Part shown: positions 51,725-60,715 of the stretch, piece after piece
How the letters are laid out: every line of letters starts with the position of its first letter
How positions within the stretch are numbered: position 1 is the first letter of the stretch
Origin: Rhizobiales bacterium CCH10-E5
Lineage (GTDB): Bacteria; Pseudomonadota; Alphaproteobacteria; Rhizobiales; Beijerinckiaceae
Length of the DNA: 64,000 nt
Assembly (NCBI GenBank): GCA_001556125.1
Contig: LSIG01000165.1
Location: forward strand, 1 to 64,000
Direction: 5' to 3'
Notes under the pieces: generated by a model
What the model was told of the DNA's origin: nothing
Database searches by the model: none
What the model saw: only the letters and a program-made list of their open reading frames with translations
Position numbers and translations under genes: made by a program

Positions 51725-53166
51725 GCCAGCCGGTCTCCGATCAGGAACTCGAGGGCGCGGTCGAGCCGGATCTGCGGCGGTGGCCTCACGCGCCCGCCGG
51801 CATCGGGGGCGACCAAGGGTGGCCGGAAGCGCGGCGCCCGGATCTGCCAGCTCGCGGCGGGATCGAACACAGCCTCGGGCCGCTCGGGCAATTCGCCCGG
51901 AAAGATCGCGGCCTCGCTGACGCCGTCGAAGACCTCGCCGGCGACGATCTCGCCCGCCTCCGGCACGCCGGCGATGGCGGGCAGATCCTCGCGGCCCTGC
52001 TTGATGCGGACCTCACGCGTCGCGCGCACGGCGGCCAGCGCCATCGCCTCGACCCGCGCCCCCGCACCCTGCGCTCGGGAGGCCGCCCGCGCGACGAGAT
52101 GGGACATCACCGCCGCCAGACGGTCATGGCTGCCGTGGTGGACATGGTCGGCCTTGGTGGCGGCGAAGAGCACTCGCTCGATGCGCGGCGCGAACAGGCT
52201 CGACAGCCAGGAATTGCGCCCGACCTGGAAGGCGGCGAGCGCCTGGCCGAGCGCGGTTTCGAGATCGGCCAGCGCGGGCGCACCGGCATCGAGTGCGGCG
52301 AGCACATCGACGAGCACGATCTGGCGGTCGAGCCTGGCGAAATGATCGCGGAAGAACGGCGCCACCACGACGCGCTTATAGGCCTCGAAGCGCTCCGCCA
52401 TCAGTCCAGCGAGCGTGCCGGGTTGAGGCTCCGTGTCGGCGCCGAGATCGAGCGGCGCGAAGGTCAGGGCCGGCGAGCCCTCGAGGTCGCCCGGCATCAG
52501 GAAACGCCCCGGCGGCGTCACCGCCACGGCCTCGGGGTCCGCTCGCAGCCGCGCCAGATAGGCCTTGAACAGGTCGCTCGCGGCCTCCGCCGCCATCTCG
52601 TCGGGCGGACCGGCCGGATCGCGCTGCGGCAGGTCCGCAAGCCAGGCCGCCGCCGCGTCGCGGCGATGCGCCTTGCGGGCGTCGCCCACCGCCTGGCGCG
52701 ACCAGCTCTTGTAGTCCTGACCGATCAAAGCGAGGTCGAGCAGCCACTCGCCGGGATAGTCGACGATGTCGAGCGTCAGCGTCGCCGGCCCCTTGAACCA
52801 GCCGGCGGCGCGCTCGTAGTCGATCTCGACGCGCAGCTCCGAGATCCGCCGCGTCGACTCGGGCCATCGCCGCTCCGGCCCCGTGAGCGCGGCCCGGTGC
52901 GCCTCATAGGGAAAGCGCGGAATGTCCGGGTCGGGCTGCGGCACGAGGCGAACGCGGGCGATCCGCCCCTCGCTCGCCGCCTTCAGCACCGGCAGGGCCG
53001 CGCCCTCGATCAGGTTCTGGATCAGCGCCGTGGTGAAGACGGTCTTGCCCGAGCGCGACAGGCCCGTCACGCCGAGCCGCAGCCGCGGCTTCGCCATGCC
53101 GAGAAGGGAATCGCCGAAGGCCAGCGCCGCGTTGCGCGCCTCGTCGAGATAGGAGCGCTCGCTCAC
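51721..53166 (-). CDS. YcjX-like P-loop GTPase
   Basis: 481 residues. P loop GLSRSGKTVFTTALIQNL lies near residues 35-52; TLDIVDYPGEWLLDL is the switch-II-like region and FAATKADHVHHGSHDRL the specificity strand. This is the YcjX family (DUF463). Overlaps the DUF697 gene by 4 nt, the usual pair. Probably a cytoplasmic GTPase working with the membrane partner. Confidence 0.93.
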   Translation of the reverse strand: MSERSYLDEARNAALAFGDSLLGMAKPRLRLGVTGLSRSGKTVFTTALIQNLIEGAALPVLKAASEGRIARVRLVPQPDPDIPRFPYEAHRAALTGPERRWPESTRRISELRVEIDYERAAGWFKGPATLTLDIVDYPGEWLLDLALIGQDYKSWSRQAVGDARKAHRRDAAAAWLADLPQRDPAGPPDEMAAEAASDLFKAYLARLRADPEAVAVTPPGRFLMPGDLEGSPALTFAPLDLGADTEPQPGTLAGLMAERFEAYKRVVVAPFFRDHFARLDRQIVLVDVLAALDAGAPALADLETALGQALAAFQVGRNSWLSSLFAPRIERVLFAATKADHVHHGSHDRLAAVMSHLVARAASRAQGAGARVEAMALAAVRATREVRIKQGREDLPAIAGVPEAGEIVAGEVFDGVSEAAIFPGELPERPEAVFDPAASWQIRAPRFRPPLVAPDAGGRVRPPPQIRLDRALEFLIGDRLA

Positions 53167-53179
53167 GGTGCGGACAGGC

Positions 53180-53716
53180 TCACTCGTCGGGACCTTCGCC
53201 GAGCGAGGCCGGCGTCACGAAGCGGTCGAGCCGCCCGCCGCGCGCGGCGACGTCGCGCCAGTCCTCCACGGCGAAATCGAGCACGGCGAGCCCGCAGGTC
53301 GGGTATTTCTGGCTCATGCGCGAAGCCGCATAGCGGTCGCCATGGCCGGTCAGCAGCGCCGCAAGCTCCTCGAAACCGGGGTTGTGGCCGATCATCAGCA
53401 GGGTGCGCACCACCGGCTCGGTTTCCTGCACCACCTCCAGCAGGCGCTGGGTCTTGGCCTCGTAGATGCGCGGCTCGTGCTGCACCGCCGGCTTCTCCGG
53501 CAGCATCGGCGCGACGAGCTGCCAGGTCTCCTGCGTCCGGCGCGCCGGCGAGACCAGCACGAGGTCCGGCAAGAGCAGCTCTTCGGCGAGATAGCGCCCC
53601 ATCACGGGCGCGGCCTCACGCCCCCGCGTGGCGAGCGGCCGCTCGCGATCGGCCACGCCTTCGGGCCAGTTCGACTTCGCATGGCGGAGGAGCATCAGGC
53701 GGCGCATAGCGGGCAT
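53180..53716 (-). CDS. SixA-like histidine phosphatase
   Basis: 178 residues; the start may be the ATG at 53707 (MRRLMLLRHAKSNW). Phosphohistidine motif LRHAKSNW near residue 10; PARRTQETW and MIGHNPGFEELAALL supply the second Arg and His. SixA proteins dephosphorylate phosphohistidine domains. Begins directly at the tetR stop (TAG then ATG), so it is likely co-transcribed with tetR; 13 nt before the ycjX-like gene on the same strand. Confidence 0.88.
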   Translation of the reverse strand: MPAMRRLMLLRHAKSNWPEGVADRERPLATRGREAAPVMGRYLAEELLLPDLVLVSPARRTQETWQLVAPMLPEKPAVQHEPRIYEAKTQRLLEVVQETEPVVRTLLMIGHNPGFEELAALLTGHGDRYAASRMSQKYPTCGLAVLDFAVEDWRDVAARGGRLDRFVTPASLGEGPDE

Positions 53717-54412
53717 CTAACCATCATACCGGCGTTTTGCGAGGGCCGGATCCGGCGCCACCGCCGCCACCAGCAACTGCATCAGGCGCCCCGAGAACAG
53801 GTCGAGCAGCGTCCCGGTTCCCGCCTCCCCGACGAGAAAGTCGAACTGGCCGTCGATCAGCAGCATCGTGAAGCCGTGGGTGAGCGACCAGACCAGCAGG
53901 ATCTCGGCGAAGTCCGGCGCCGCCGCCGTGCCCTCGGGCCGAGGATCAGGCGGTGGGGCGGCCGGCCCGGCGCGATGGGCGCGCGTCTCGGCCACGAGGA
54001 TGCCGAAGGCCCGCGTTCCCGCACGCTGCATCTCGGGATCGGACGTGTCCAGCTCGCGGCGGCCGAAGACCACGCGGAACCGGCCTGGCCGTGCCAGCGC
54101 GGTCTCCAGATAGGCCTGGCAGATCGCCGCGAGCCGGCAGCCGCCGGTCGCGCTCGCCTGCGCCGCGGCGGCCTCCATCGCATCCGAGATGTCGTCGAAG
54201 CCGAGCGTCGCGACCGCTGTCAGGAGCCCGGCGAGATTGCCGAAATGATGCGCCGGCGCCGCCGCCGAGACCCCCGCCCGTCGGGCGCATTCGCGCAAGG
54301 TGAAGCCGCCGACGCCACGCTCGGCCAAGACCGCCTCGGCCGCGTCGAGCATCGCCTGGCGCAGATCGCCATGGTGATAGCCATCCCGCCCCGCCACGCG
54401 CTTCTCCGCCAT
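53717..54412 (-). CDS. TetR/AcrR-family repressor
   Basis: 231 residues. The N-terminal HTH is HHGDLRQAMLDAAEAVLAERGVGGFTLRECARRAGVSAAAPAHHFGNLAGLLTAVA. The C-terminal ligand domain is about 140 residues with Pro-rich loop PAAPPPDPRP. A perfect palindrome at 54443-54461 lies just upstream, between this gene and the divergent membrane-protein gene, and is its likely operator. Confidence 0.93.
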   Translation of the reverse strand: MAEKRVAGRDGYHHGDLRQAMLDAAEAVLAERGVGGFTLRECARRAGVSAAAPAHHFGNLAGLLTAVATLGFDDISDAMEAAAAQASATGGCRLAAICQAYLETALARPGRFRVVFGRRELDTSDPEMQRAGTRAFGILVAETRAHRAGPAAPPPDPRPEGTAAAPDFAEILLVWSLTHGFTMLLIDGQFDFLVGEAGTGTLLDLFSGRLMQLLVAAVAPDPALAKRRYDG

Positions 54413-54442
54413 GCCGCCGGCCTCCCTCGGCCGCAGCCGCTC

Positions 54443-54461
54443 ATCTTGACAGCATCAAGAT
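54443..54461. promoter_or_regulatory. Candidate TetR operator overlapping a -35 box
   Basis: ATCTTGA-CAGCA-TCAAGAT, perfect 7-bp arms. The TTGACA within it (54446-54451) could be the -35 of the plus-strand gene, though no good -10 follows. Binding would block both divergent promoters. Confidence 0.7.
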
Positions 54462-54512
54462 AACGCCTTACGCCAAAGAGACAACTTAACACTGTACAGA
54501 TCCGAGATCGCG

Positions 54513-55778
54513 ATGGGCCCGCTCGACTTCGACGCCGCCTTCTCCGCCGCCGGCGCGCTGGCGATGGCAGGCTGGGCGAGCATGATCCTGCTGCCGCGCT
54601 GGCGGGGCCTCTCGCAGCGCCTCGCGGGCCTCGTCATCCCGGCGATCCTCTCCCTCGGCTACGTCGTTCTCGTCGCGGTGCATTGGCACGGGGCGAGCGG
54701 CGGCTTTGGCTCGCTCGACCAGGTCGCCGCGCTCTTCGGCTCCCGCCCCCTGCTGCTGGCCGGCTGGGTCCACTACCTCGCCTTCGACCTCCTGGTCGGA
54801 AGCTGGATCCTGCGGCGCTCGCAGGCTGAAGCCGTGCCGCACGGCCTCGTCGTGCCGGTGCTGCTGCTGACCTTTCTCTTCGGCCCGCTCGGCTACCTCG
54901 CCTACGTCTGGCTGGAGGCGAGCATCCGCGCCGCGCGGGAGGACCGGATCGCGCGGTTGCAGGCGCGTTTGCCGGCCTGGCTGCGGGCGCTGGAGATCGA
55001 GCCGCGCCTGATGGCTGCGGCCTTGGCAATGCTGGCGCTCGCCATCCCCACGACGCTCGCCGCGCTGATCGACCCGCGCCTGTTTCAGGGCGTCGATGCC
55101 TGGATCAAGCCGCTCAAGTTCGAGATTTCGATCGCGCTTTATCTGGCGACGCTCGCCCTGTTCGTCCCGCTGACGAGCGAGCGCTTTCGCGCCGGGCTCG
55201 CCGGGCGCTACCTGATCTGGCCAGTGATCGTGCCGCTGTTTCTCGAGGTCTTCTATATCGGCTGGCGCGCCTCGCGCCTCGAAGCCTCGCACTACAATGC
55301 CGACGACGCCCTCGGCGCGGCGCTTTACACGGCGATGGGGATCGCGGCCGTGATGTTCACGCTGGCGCCGGCGGTGCTGGCCTGGGGGCTGGCGCGGCAC
55401 GACGCGGCCGCGCTGCCCGCGCCCTTGCGGCTCTCGCTGATCGGCGGCCTCGGCCTGACCACCCTGCTCGGGCTCGTCAGCGGCTTCGCGCTCGGCGGCA
55501 GCCCGACCGGCCATTACGTCGGGACCGTGCCGCCCGCCCATGCCACCCTGCCCCTGCTGGGCTGGTCGCTGGAGATCGGGGACCTGCGCGTGCCGCACTT
55601 CCTCGGCCTGCACGCGCTGCAGATCGTCCCGCTCTTCGGGCTCTTGGTCTGGACGGCGACGCGACACGCGAGAAGGGGCATCGCCGCCGTCGCGCTCTTC
55701 GCGACGGCCTATGCGGGGATCACGCTGATGGCGCTGGCGGCGGCCCTGCGCGGTCGGCCGCTGCTGGGCTGGACCTGA
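54513..55778 (+). CDS. Membrane protein with ABA4-like (DUF4281) domain
   Basis: 421 residues, at least nine membrane helices. Residues about 5-140 match the ABA4-like domain (WASMILLPRW; GSRPLLLAGWVHYLAFDLLVGSWILRRSQ; LLLTFLFGPLGYLAYV), known from plant neoxanthin-synthesis protein ABA4 but widespread in bacteria. The remaining 280 residues are a further membrane region with PLKFEISIALYLATLALF and EVFYIGWRASRLEASHYN, which I do not recognise. It is divergent from tetR, which probably controls it. Confidence 0.78.
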   Translation: MGPLDFDAAFSAAGALAMAGWASMILLPRWRGLSQRLAGLVIPAILSLGYVVLVAVHWHGASGGFGSLDQVAALFGSRPLLLAGWVHYLAFDLLVGSWILRRSQAEAVPHGLVVPVLLLTFLFGPLGYLAYVWLEASIRAAREDRIARLQARLPAWLRALEIEPRLMAAALAMLALAIPTTLAALIDPRLFQGVDAWIKPLKFEISIALYLATLALFVPLTSERFRAGLAGRYLIWPVIVPLFLEVFYIGWRASRLEASHYNADDALGAALYTAMGIAAVMFTLAPAVLAWGLARHDAAALPAPLRLSLIGGLGLTTLLGLVSGFALGGSPTGHYVGTVPPAHATLPLLGWSLEIGDLRVPHFLGLHALQIVPLFGLLVWTATRHARRGIAAVALFATAYAGITLMALAAALRGRPLLGWT

Positions 55779-55791
55779 AACTGGCGCGCGC

Positions 55792-56700
55792 TCAATCGAG
55801 CTTCAGGCTGCCGCGCAGGCCCCGGCTGTCGAGGCCGCGGCTCTCCAGCATGAGCGAAGCGAGCCGCGCATCCGGCCGGGCCGCCGGCGCTGCAACCGAC
55901 GCCGTCTTGCGGGTCAGCCCGAGATCCATCGGGCGACCGGGCGGCAGCGGGGCGGTGACGAGGACATTCGCCGCCAGCGCGACCGGCGCGACGGTGGCCG
56001 GCGCCTGGGGCGCGAAGGCGAGCGGCGCGCTGGCGAAGGAGGTCGGCACGGCGGAGGCACTCGTCGCGATCGGCGTCGAGGCAGAGGCGAGCTGGTAGCC
56101 CGTCTCCTCGATGCGGCGACGCTCCGGACGCTCGCCCTTCACATAGAAGGCGTTGCCGCCGGCGACGGTGACGTAATGCATGTTCGGATAGGAGAAGCGC
56201 AGCCCCGCCATATGAAAGTGCTTGGCGTTGCCGACGGCCTCGTTGCGCTTGCCGGCCAGGATATCCTCGGCGACGGCCGCGACCTTCGGCAGGTCGCGCG
56301 GCGACATCGACCGCGTGAGCACGCCCGGCGCGAATTGCCGCGGTGCGCCGACGACGCTGCAGATCGTCTCGGGCTTGTTGGCCGCTTCGACCCGGTTCAG
56401 CACCACAGTCCCGACACCGAGAAGCCCGGCCTCGCTGGAGCGGTTCGATTCGAAATACATCGCGCGGACGAGACATTCCTTCTCACGCGGATCGGCCTTG
56501 GCCAGTTCGATCGCCTGCTTGCGCTTCTCGTGAGGCTTGGCGGCGGTCGGGGTCGGCTTCGTCGCGGCAGTCTCGACCGGCGACAGGCTGCACGCGCCGA
56601 GCGCCGGAGCCGCCAGTCCGATCAGCAGCGGGATCGCCTTGCGGCGGTGGCGGAGAAAGCCCGCGGAACGGACGGCTTCGGCAGCAGTTTTGGCGCGCAT
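55792..56700 (-). CDS. SleB/CwlJ-type cell wall hydrolase
   Basis: 302 residues. A membrane or lipoprotein signal (AIPLLIGLAAPALGACS) precedes the Hydrolase_2 domain: ECLVRAMYFESNRSSEAGLLGVGTVVLNRV (the Glu of YFES is catalytic), with CSVVGAPRQFAPG and NAKHFHMAGLRFSYPNMHYV further on. The C-terminal 110 residues are Ala/Pro-rich. It should cut peptidoglycan in the periplasm. A perfect CtrA box lies 80-94 nt upstream. Confidence 0.9.
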   Translation of the reverse strand: MRAKTAAEAVRSAGFLRHRRKAIPLLIGLAAPALGACSLSPVETAATKPTPTAAKPHEKRKQAIELAKADPREKECLVRAMYFESNRSSEAGLLGVGTVVLNRVEAANKPETICSVVGAPRQFAPGVLTRSMSPRDLPKVAAVAEDILAGKRNEAVGNAKHFHMAGLRFSYPNMHYVTVAGGNAFYVKGERPERRRIEETGYQLASASTPIATSASAVPTSFASAPLAFAPQAPATVAPVALAANVLVTAPLPPGRPMDLGLTRKTASVAAPAARPDARLASLMLESRGLDSRGLRGSLKLD

Positions 56701-56779
56701 CGAGCGGCGGCCTCCTGATTTCGGGCGGCGGCCACCGCAAGCGGCGGCCCCTCGTCACCGGCAAGGAACGCCGCTCTCC

Positions 56780-56794
56780 TTAACAGAAAGTTAA
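56780..56794 (-). promoter_or_regulatory. Perfect CtrA box before sleB-like gene
   Basis: TTAA-CAGAAAG-TTAA, exact match to TTAA-N7-TTAA and a perfect palindrome (TTAAC-AGAAA-GTTAA). The only full match I found in the window. Confidence 0.68.
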
Positions 56795-56848
56795 TGGGCG
56801 GCGAAAGAGGGATTGGCGTCGTCGCGCCAATGCCCCCTGAAAGGCCCC

Positions 56849-57694
56849 TCAGCGCCCCTCGCGCCGGGTCATGAAGGCCAATTTCTCGAACAGTGAGACG
56901 TCCTGCTCGTTCTTCAGCAGCGCGCCGTGCAGCGGCGGGATCAGCTTTCGGGGATCGCGCTCGCGCAGCATCTCCGGCGTCATCTCCTCGGCGACGAGCA
57001 GCTTCAGCCAGTCGAGCAGCTCCGAGGTCGAGGGCTTCTTCTTCAGGCCGGGCAACTCGCGCACCTCGAAGAAGAGCTTCAGCGCCTCCTCCATCAGCCG
57101 CTTCTTGATGCCGGGGAAATGCACCTCGACGATCGCCTGCATCGTCTGCGCGTCGGGGAAGCGGATGTAGTGGAAGAAGCAGCGGCGCAGGAAGGCGTCG
57201 GGCAGCTCCTTCTCGTTGTTGGAGGTGATGATGATCACCGGCCGCTGGGCCGCGCGCACCGTCTCGCCGGTCTCGTAGACATGGAACTCCATGCGGTCGA
57301 GCTCGAGCAGAAGGTCGTTGGGAAACTCGATATCGGCCTTGTCGATCTCGTCGATCAGCAGCACCGGCCGCACCGGCGCGACGAAGGCCTCCCAGAGCTT
57401 GCCGCGGCGGATGTAGTTGGCGATGTCCGAGACGCGGGGGTCGCCGAGCTGGCTGTCGCGCAGGCGGCTGACGGCATCGTATTCGTAGAGGCCCTGCTGC
57501 GCCTTGGTCGTCGACTTGACGTGCCAGGTGATCAGCGGCGCGCCGAGCGCGGCCGCGATCTCCTCGGCGAGCACGGTCTTGCCGGTGCCGGGCTCGCCTT
57601 TCACTAGGAGCGGGCGCTGCAGCCGGATCGCGGCATTGACGGCGACCGTCAGGTCTTCAGTGGCGACATAGTTCTCGGTGCCGGTGAAACGCAT
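56849..57694 (-). CDS. MoxR-family AAA ATPase
   Basis: 281 residues from the ATG at 57694 (MRFTGTENYVATEDL). Walker A GEPGTGKT near residues 34-41; Walker B VLLIDEIDKAD; sensor 1 IITSNNEKELPDAFLRRC. It resembles MoxR proteins, which help assemble metal enzymes, usually with a von Willebrand partner. No partner gene lies downstream; only sleB-like follows. Confidence 0.92.
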   Translation of the reverse strand: MRFTGTENYVATEDLTVAVNAAIRLQRPLLVKGEPGTGKTVLAEEIAAALGAPLITWHVKSTTKAQQGLYEYDAVSRLRDSQLGDPRVSDIANYIRRGKLWEAFVAPVRPVLLIDEIDKADIEFPNDLLLELDRMEFHVYETGETVRAAQRPVIIITSNNEKELPDAFLRRCFFHYIRFPDAQTMQAIVEVHFPGIKKRLMEEALKLFFEVRELPGLKKKPSTSELLDWLKLLVAEEMTPEMLRERDPRKLIPPLHGALLKNEQDVSLFEKLAFMTRREGR

Positions 57695-57906
57695 GGAGGG
57701 GCCTTCTGAGAGCGAGCGCCGGACGCTACCCCGGATGTGCCCGGCGGGAAACCGCCTCGCGACGGGCCCGCGCAAGGCCAAGCGGCTAAGCCCCGATGGC
57801 GACAAGCAGAATTCGCCCTTGCGCCGTGCCGCGCCGGTTGTGTCGGCGCGGCCGAAACCGCACAGTCGAAACACTCTCCTCCTCCTTCCGAATCGCAAGG
57901 CACCTC

Positions 57907-59697
57907 TTGGCCGCCACCGTCGACCCTTCCGTCTACAAGGACGCTGCCGTGGTGCTCGCGACGGCGGGCGTGATCGTGCCCTTCGCCAAGAGCTTCAAGA
58001 TCAATTCGGTCGTCGCCTTCATGGCCTGCGGCGCGCTGCTCGGGCCCTTCGGCCTCGGCGGGCTCGTCTCCTCGATTCCGCTGCTCAGCACGATCACTGT
58101 TTCGAGCCCCGAGGCACTGGCCGGCCCGGCCGAACTCGGCGTCGCCTTCCTGTTGTTCGTGATCGGGCTGGAGCTCTCCTTCGAGCGCCTCAAGACCATG
58201 CGCCGCCTCGTCTTCGGGCTCGGCCTCGGGCAGATCGTCCTGTCGGCGGCCGCGATCGGGGGCGTTGCCTATGCGCTCGGCCAGCCGGCCACGGCAGCGC
58301 TGATCATCGGCTTCGGCCTCGCCTTGTCATCGACGGCGATGGTGGTCGAACTCCTCTCGGCAAAGAGACGGATGACCTCTTCGGCCGGTCGCGCCAGCTT
58401 CGCGGTGCTGATCAGCCAGGACATCGCGGTCGTGCCGCTGCTCTTCCTCGTCAGCGTGCTCGGCGCGCAGGGCGGCGGCGGCTCTCTGCTGGCGGGCCTC
58501 GTCCAGGCCCTGCTCCAGGCCTTCGCCGCGATCGCCGTGATCGTGCTTGTCGGCGGGCGGGCGCTGCGGCCCCTCTTCCGCCTGGTCGCCTCGACCGACT
58601 CCTCCGAGAGCTTCATGGCGGCGACGCTGCTGATCGCGCTCGGCACCGGGATGATCGCCGCCGCAGCCGGACTCTCCATGGGGCTGGGTGCCTTCATCGC
58701 CGGTCTGCTACTCGCCGAGACCGAATATCGCCGCGCCATCGAGGTGACGATCGAGCCGTTCAAGTCGCTGCTGATCGGCGTCTTCTTCCTCACCGTCGGC
58801 ATGGGCGTGAACCCGGCCGAGATCGCGGCCCACCCCTATGCCATCCTCGGCATCGCGGTCGGCCTCTTCGCCGCCAAGTCCCTGCTGGTCTACGCCCTCG
58901 CCCGCCTGTTGAAACTGTCGAAGGCGACCGCGCTGGAAACCGCGATCATGCTGGGCCCAGGCGGCGAATTCGCCTTCGTGCTGCTCAGCGGCGCCGTCGC
59001 GGCGAAGCTGCTGGAGCAGGCGCCGGCGAGCCTGGTTCTTGCCAGCGTCTCGCTGACGATGATCGCGCTGCCGCTGCTCGCCCGTCTCGCCCGCAGCCTG
59101 GCGCGGACGCTGGCCGTGCCGGTGGCCCTGCCGGAGGAGGCGCAGATCCTGCCGCCCGACGACCACACCGCGCGCGCCATCGTCGTCGGCGGCGGCCGTG
59201 TCGGCCAGCTCGTCGGCAGCATGCTGGAGGAGCATCGGCAGCCTTACATCGTGATCGACGCCGACCCGATGCTGATCGCCGCCCAGCGCCGCGCCGGCCG
59301 TCCGGCCTTCTATGGCGACGCGACGCGGCCCGATTTCCTGCGCCTCTGCGGCGTCATGGAAGCGACGACCCTGATCGTCACCATCGACAATCCCCGTGCG
59401 GTCGACGCGATCGTGACCGCTGCGCGTGACTTGCGGCCCGATCTCGTCATCGTCGCCCGCGCGCGCGATGCCGACCATGCCCGCCATCTCTACAAGATCG
59501 GCGTCAACGACGCGGTTCCGGAGACGATCGAGGCCAGCCTGCAGCTCTCGGAGGCCGCTCTCGTCGGCCTCGGCGTGCCGATGGGCTTCGTGATCGCCTC
59601 GATTCACGAGCGGCGGGACGGATTCCGCGCGCTGCTCAAGCCGTCAGACGGTGCCGCTCCCGCCCTTCCGCGCCACACAGGCTCGCGAAGGCTGTAG
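57907..59697 (+). CDS. Kef-type monovalent cation/proton antiporter (CPA2) with TrkA-N domain
   Basis: 596 residues from the TTG at 57907 with AAGG before it; an ATG at 57796 would add 37 residues of poor membrane-protein character. About 12 helices make the exchanger domain (ELGVAFLLFVIGLELSFERL; GLALSSTAMVVELLSA; GLSMGLGAFIAGLLLAETEYR). The C-terminal TrkA-N domain binds nucleotide (AIVVGGGRVGQLVGSMLEE). Probable potassium efflux. It converges on the glycosyltransferase gene and overlaps it by 62 nt. Confidence 0.94.
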   Translation: MAATVDPSVYKDAAVVLATAGVIVPFAKSFKINSVVAFMACGALLGPFGLGGLVSSIPLLSTITVSSPEALAGPAELGVAFLLFVIGLELSFERLKTMRRLVFGLGLGQIVLSAAAIGGVAYALGQPATAALIIGFGLALSSTAMVVELLSAKRRMTSSAGRASFAVLISQDIAVVPLLFLVSVLGAQGGGGSLLAGLVQALLQAFAAIAVIVLVGGRALRPLFRLVASTDSSESFMAATLLIALGTGMIAAAAGLSMGLGAFIAGLLLAETEYRRAIEVTIEPFKSLLIGVFFLTVGMGVNPAEIAAHPYAILGIAVGLFAAKSLLVYALARLLKLSKATALETAIMLGPGGEFAFVLLSGAVAAKLLEQAPASLVLASVSLTMIALPLLARLARSLARTLAVPVALPEEAQILPPDDHTARAIVVGGGRVGQLVGSMLEEHRQPYIVIDADPMLIAAQRRAGRPAFYGDATRPDFLRLCGVMEATTLIVTIDNPRAVDAIVTAARDLRPDLVIVARARDADHARHLYKIGVNDAVPETIEASLQLSEAALVGLGVPMGFVIASIHERRDGFRALLKPSDGAAPALPRHTGSRRL

Positions 59698-60715
59698 TGT
59701 CAAGCGCCGCCTGGGGCCGCGCCACCCGCCGGATATGCCCGTAGAACTGGGACGCGCTGGCCTGCCAGCAGTGGCGCCCGGCGAGTTCCAGACAGATCTC
59801 GCGCGGAATCCGCAGCGCCTGCAGCGCGGCCGAACGCAGATCCTCGTCCAGCACCGCCGCGCCGCTGCCGGCGAAGACGTCGCGCGGGCCCTGCACCGGG
59901 AAGGCCGCGACCGGAAGCCCGCTCGCCGCCGCCTCCAGCAGGACGATGCCGAAGGTGTCGGTCAGGCTCGGGAAGACGAAGACGTCGGAGGAGGCGTAGA
60001 TCGCGGCCAGGTCCTCGCCCTCGCGGGTCCCGAGGAAGACGGCGTCCGGATAGGCGCGCTGCAGATCGGCCCGCGCCGGCCCGTCACCGACCACGACCTT
60101 GCTGCCCGGCAGCCGCAGCGACAGGAAGGCGTCGAGATTCTTCTCGACCGCGACCCGGCCGACGCTCAGGAAGATCGGCCGCGGCAGATCGAGCACGCTC
60201 TGCAGCCGCGGATGGAACAGCGCCAGATCGACGCCACGCCCCCAGCGCACGATGTTGCCGAAGCCGTGCTGGCGCAGTTCCGTCTCGACGGTCGCGGTCG
60301 AGACCATCACCGCCGCGGCCGGACCATGGAAGCGGCGCAGGAAGCCGTAACTCCAGCTTTCGGGAATCGGCCAGCGCGCCGCGACATATTGCGGGAAGCG
60401 GGTGTGGTAGCTCGTCGTGAAGACGCGCTTCTGCGCGAGGCAGACGGCGCGAGCGAGCCAGCCGATCGGCCCTTCGGTGGCGATATGGACATGATCCGGC
60501 GCGAAATCGGCGATGCGCTCGGCGATGGCGCGCTGCGTCGCCAGCGCGATGCGGATGTCGGGGTAGCTCGGCAGGCTGATCTGACGGAAGCCTTCCGGCG
60601 TCAGCATCTTCGGGGTGACGCCGAAATCCGGACCCGCCTCCGCCATGCGCTCCAGCGAGCGCACGACGCCGTTGATCTGCGGACGCCAGGCATCCGTCGC
60701 GACCAGAACCCGCAT
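59636..60715 (-). CDS. GT4-family glycosyltransferase
   Basis: 359 residues. GT-B fold: MRVLVATDAWRPQINGVVRSL at the start, SVGRVAVEKNLDAFL and the donor-site motif PSLTDTFGIVLLEAAASGLPVAAF. Shares a TGATG junction with the phosphoesterase gene, so the two are coupled. This pair is widespread in alphaproteobacteria and likely acts in membrane glycolipid or LPS assembly; the acceptor is unknown. Confidence 0.9.
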   Translation of the reverse strand: MRVLVATDAWRPQINGVVRSLERMAEAGPDFGVTPKMLTPEGFRQISLPSYPDIRIALATQRAIAERIADFAPDHVHIATEGPIGWLARAVCLAQKRVFTTSYHTRFPQYVAARWPIPESWSYGFLRRFHGPAAAVMVSTATVETELRQHGFGNIVRWGRGVDLALFHPRLQSVLDLPRPIFLSVGRVAVEKNLDAFLSLRLPGSKVVVGDGPARADLQRAYPDAVFLGTREGEDLAAIYASSDVFVFPSLTDTFGIVLLEAAASGLPVAAFPVQGPRDVFAGSGAAVLDEDLRSAALQALRIPREICLELAGRHCWQASASQFYGHIRRVARPQAALDTTAFASLCGAEGRERHRLTA

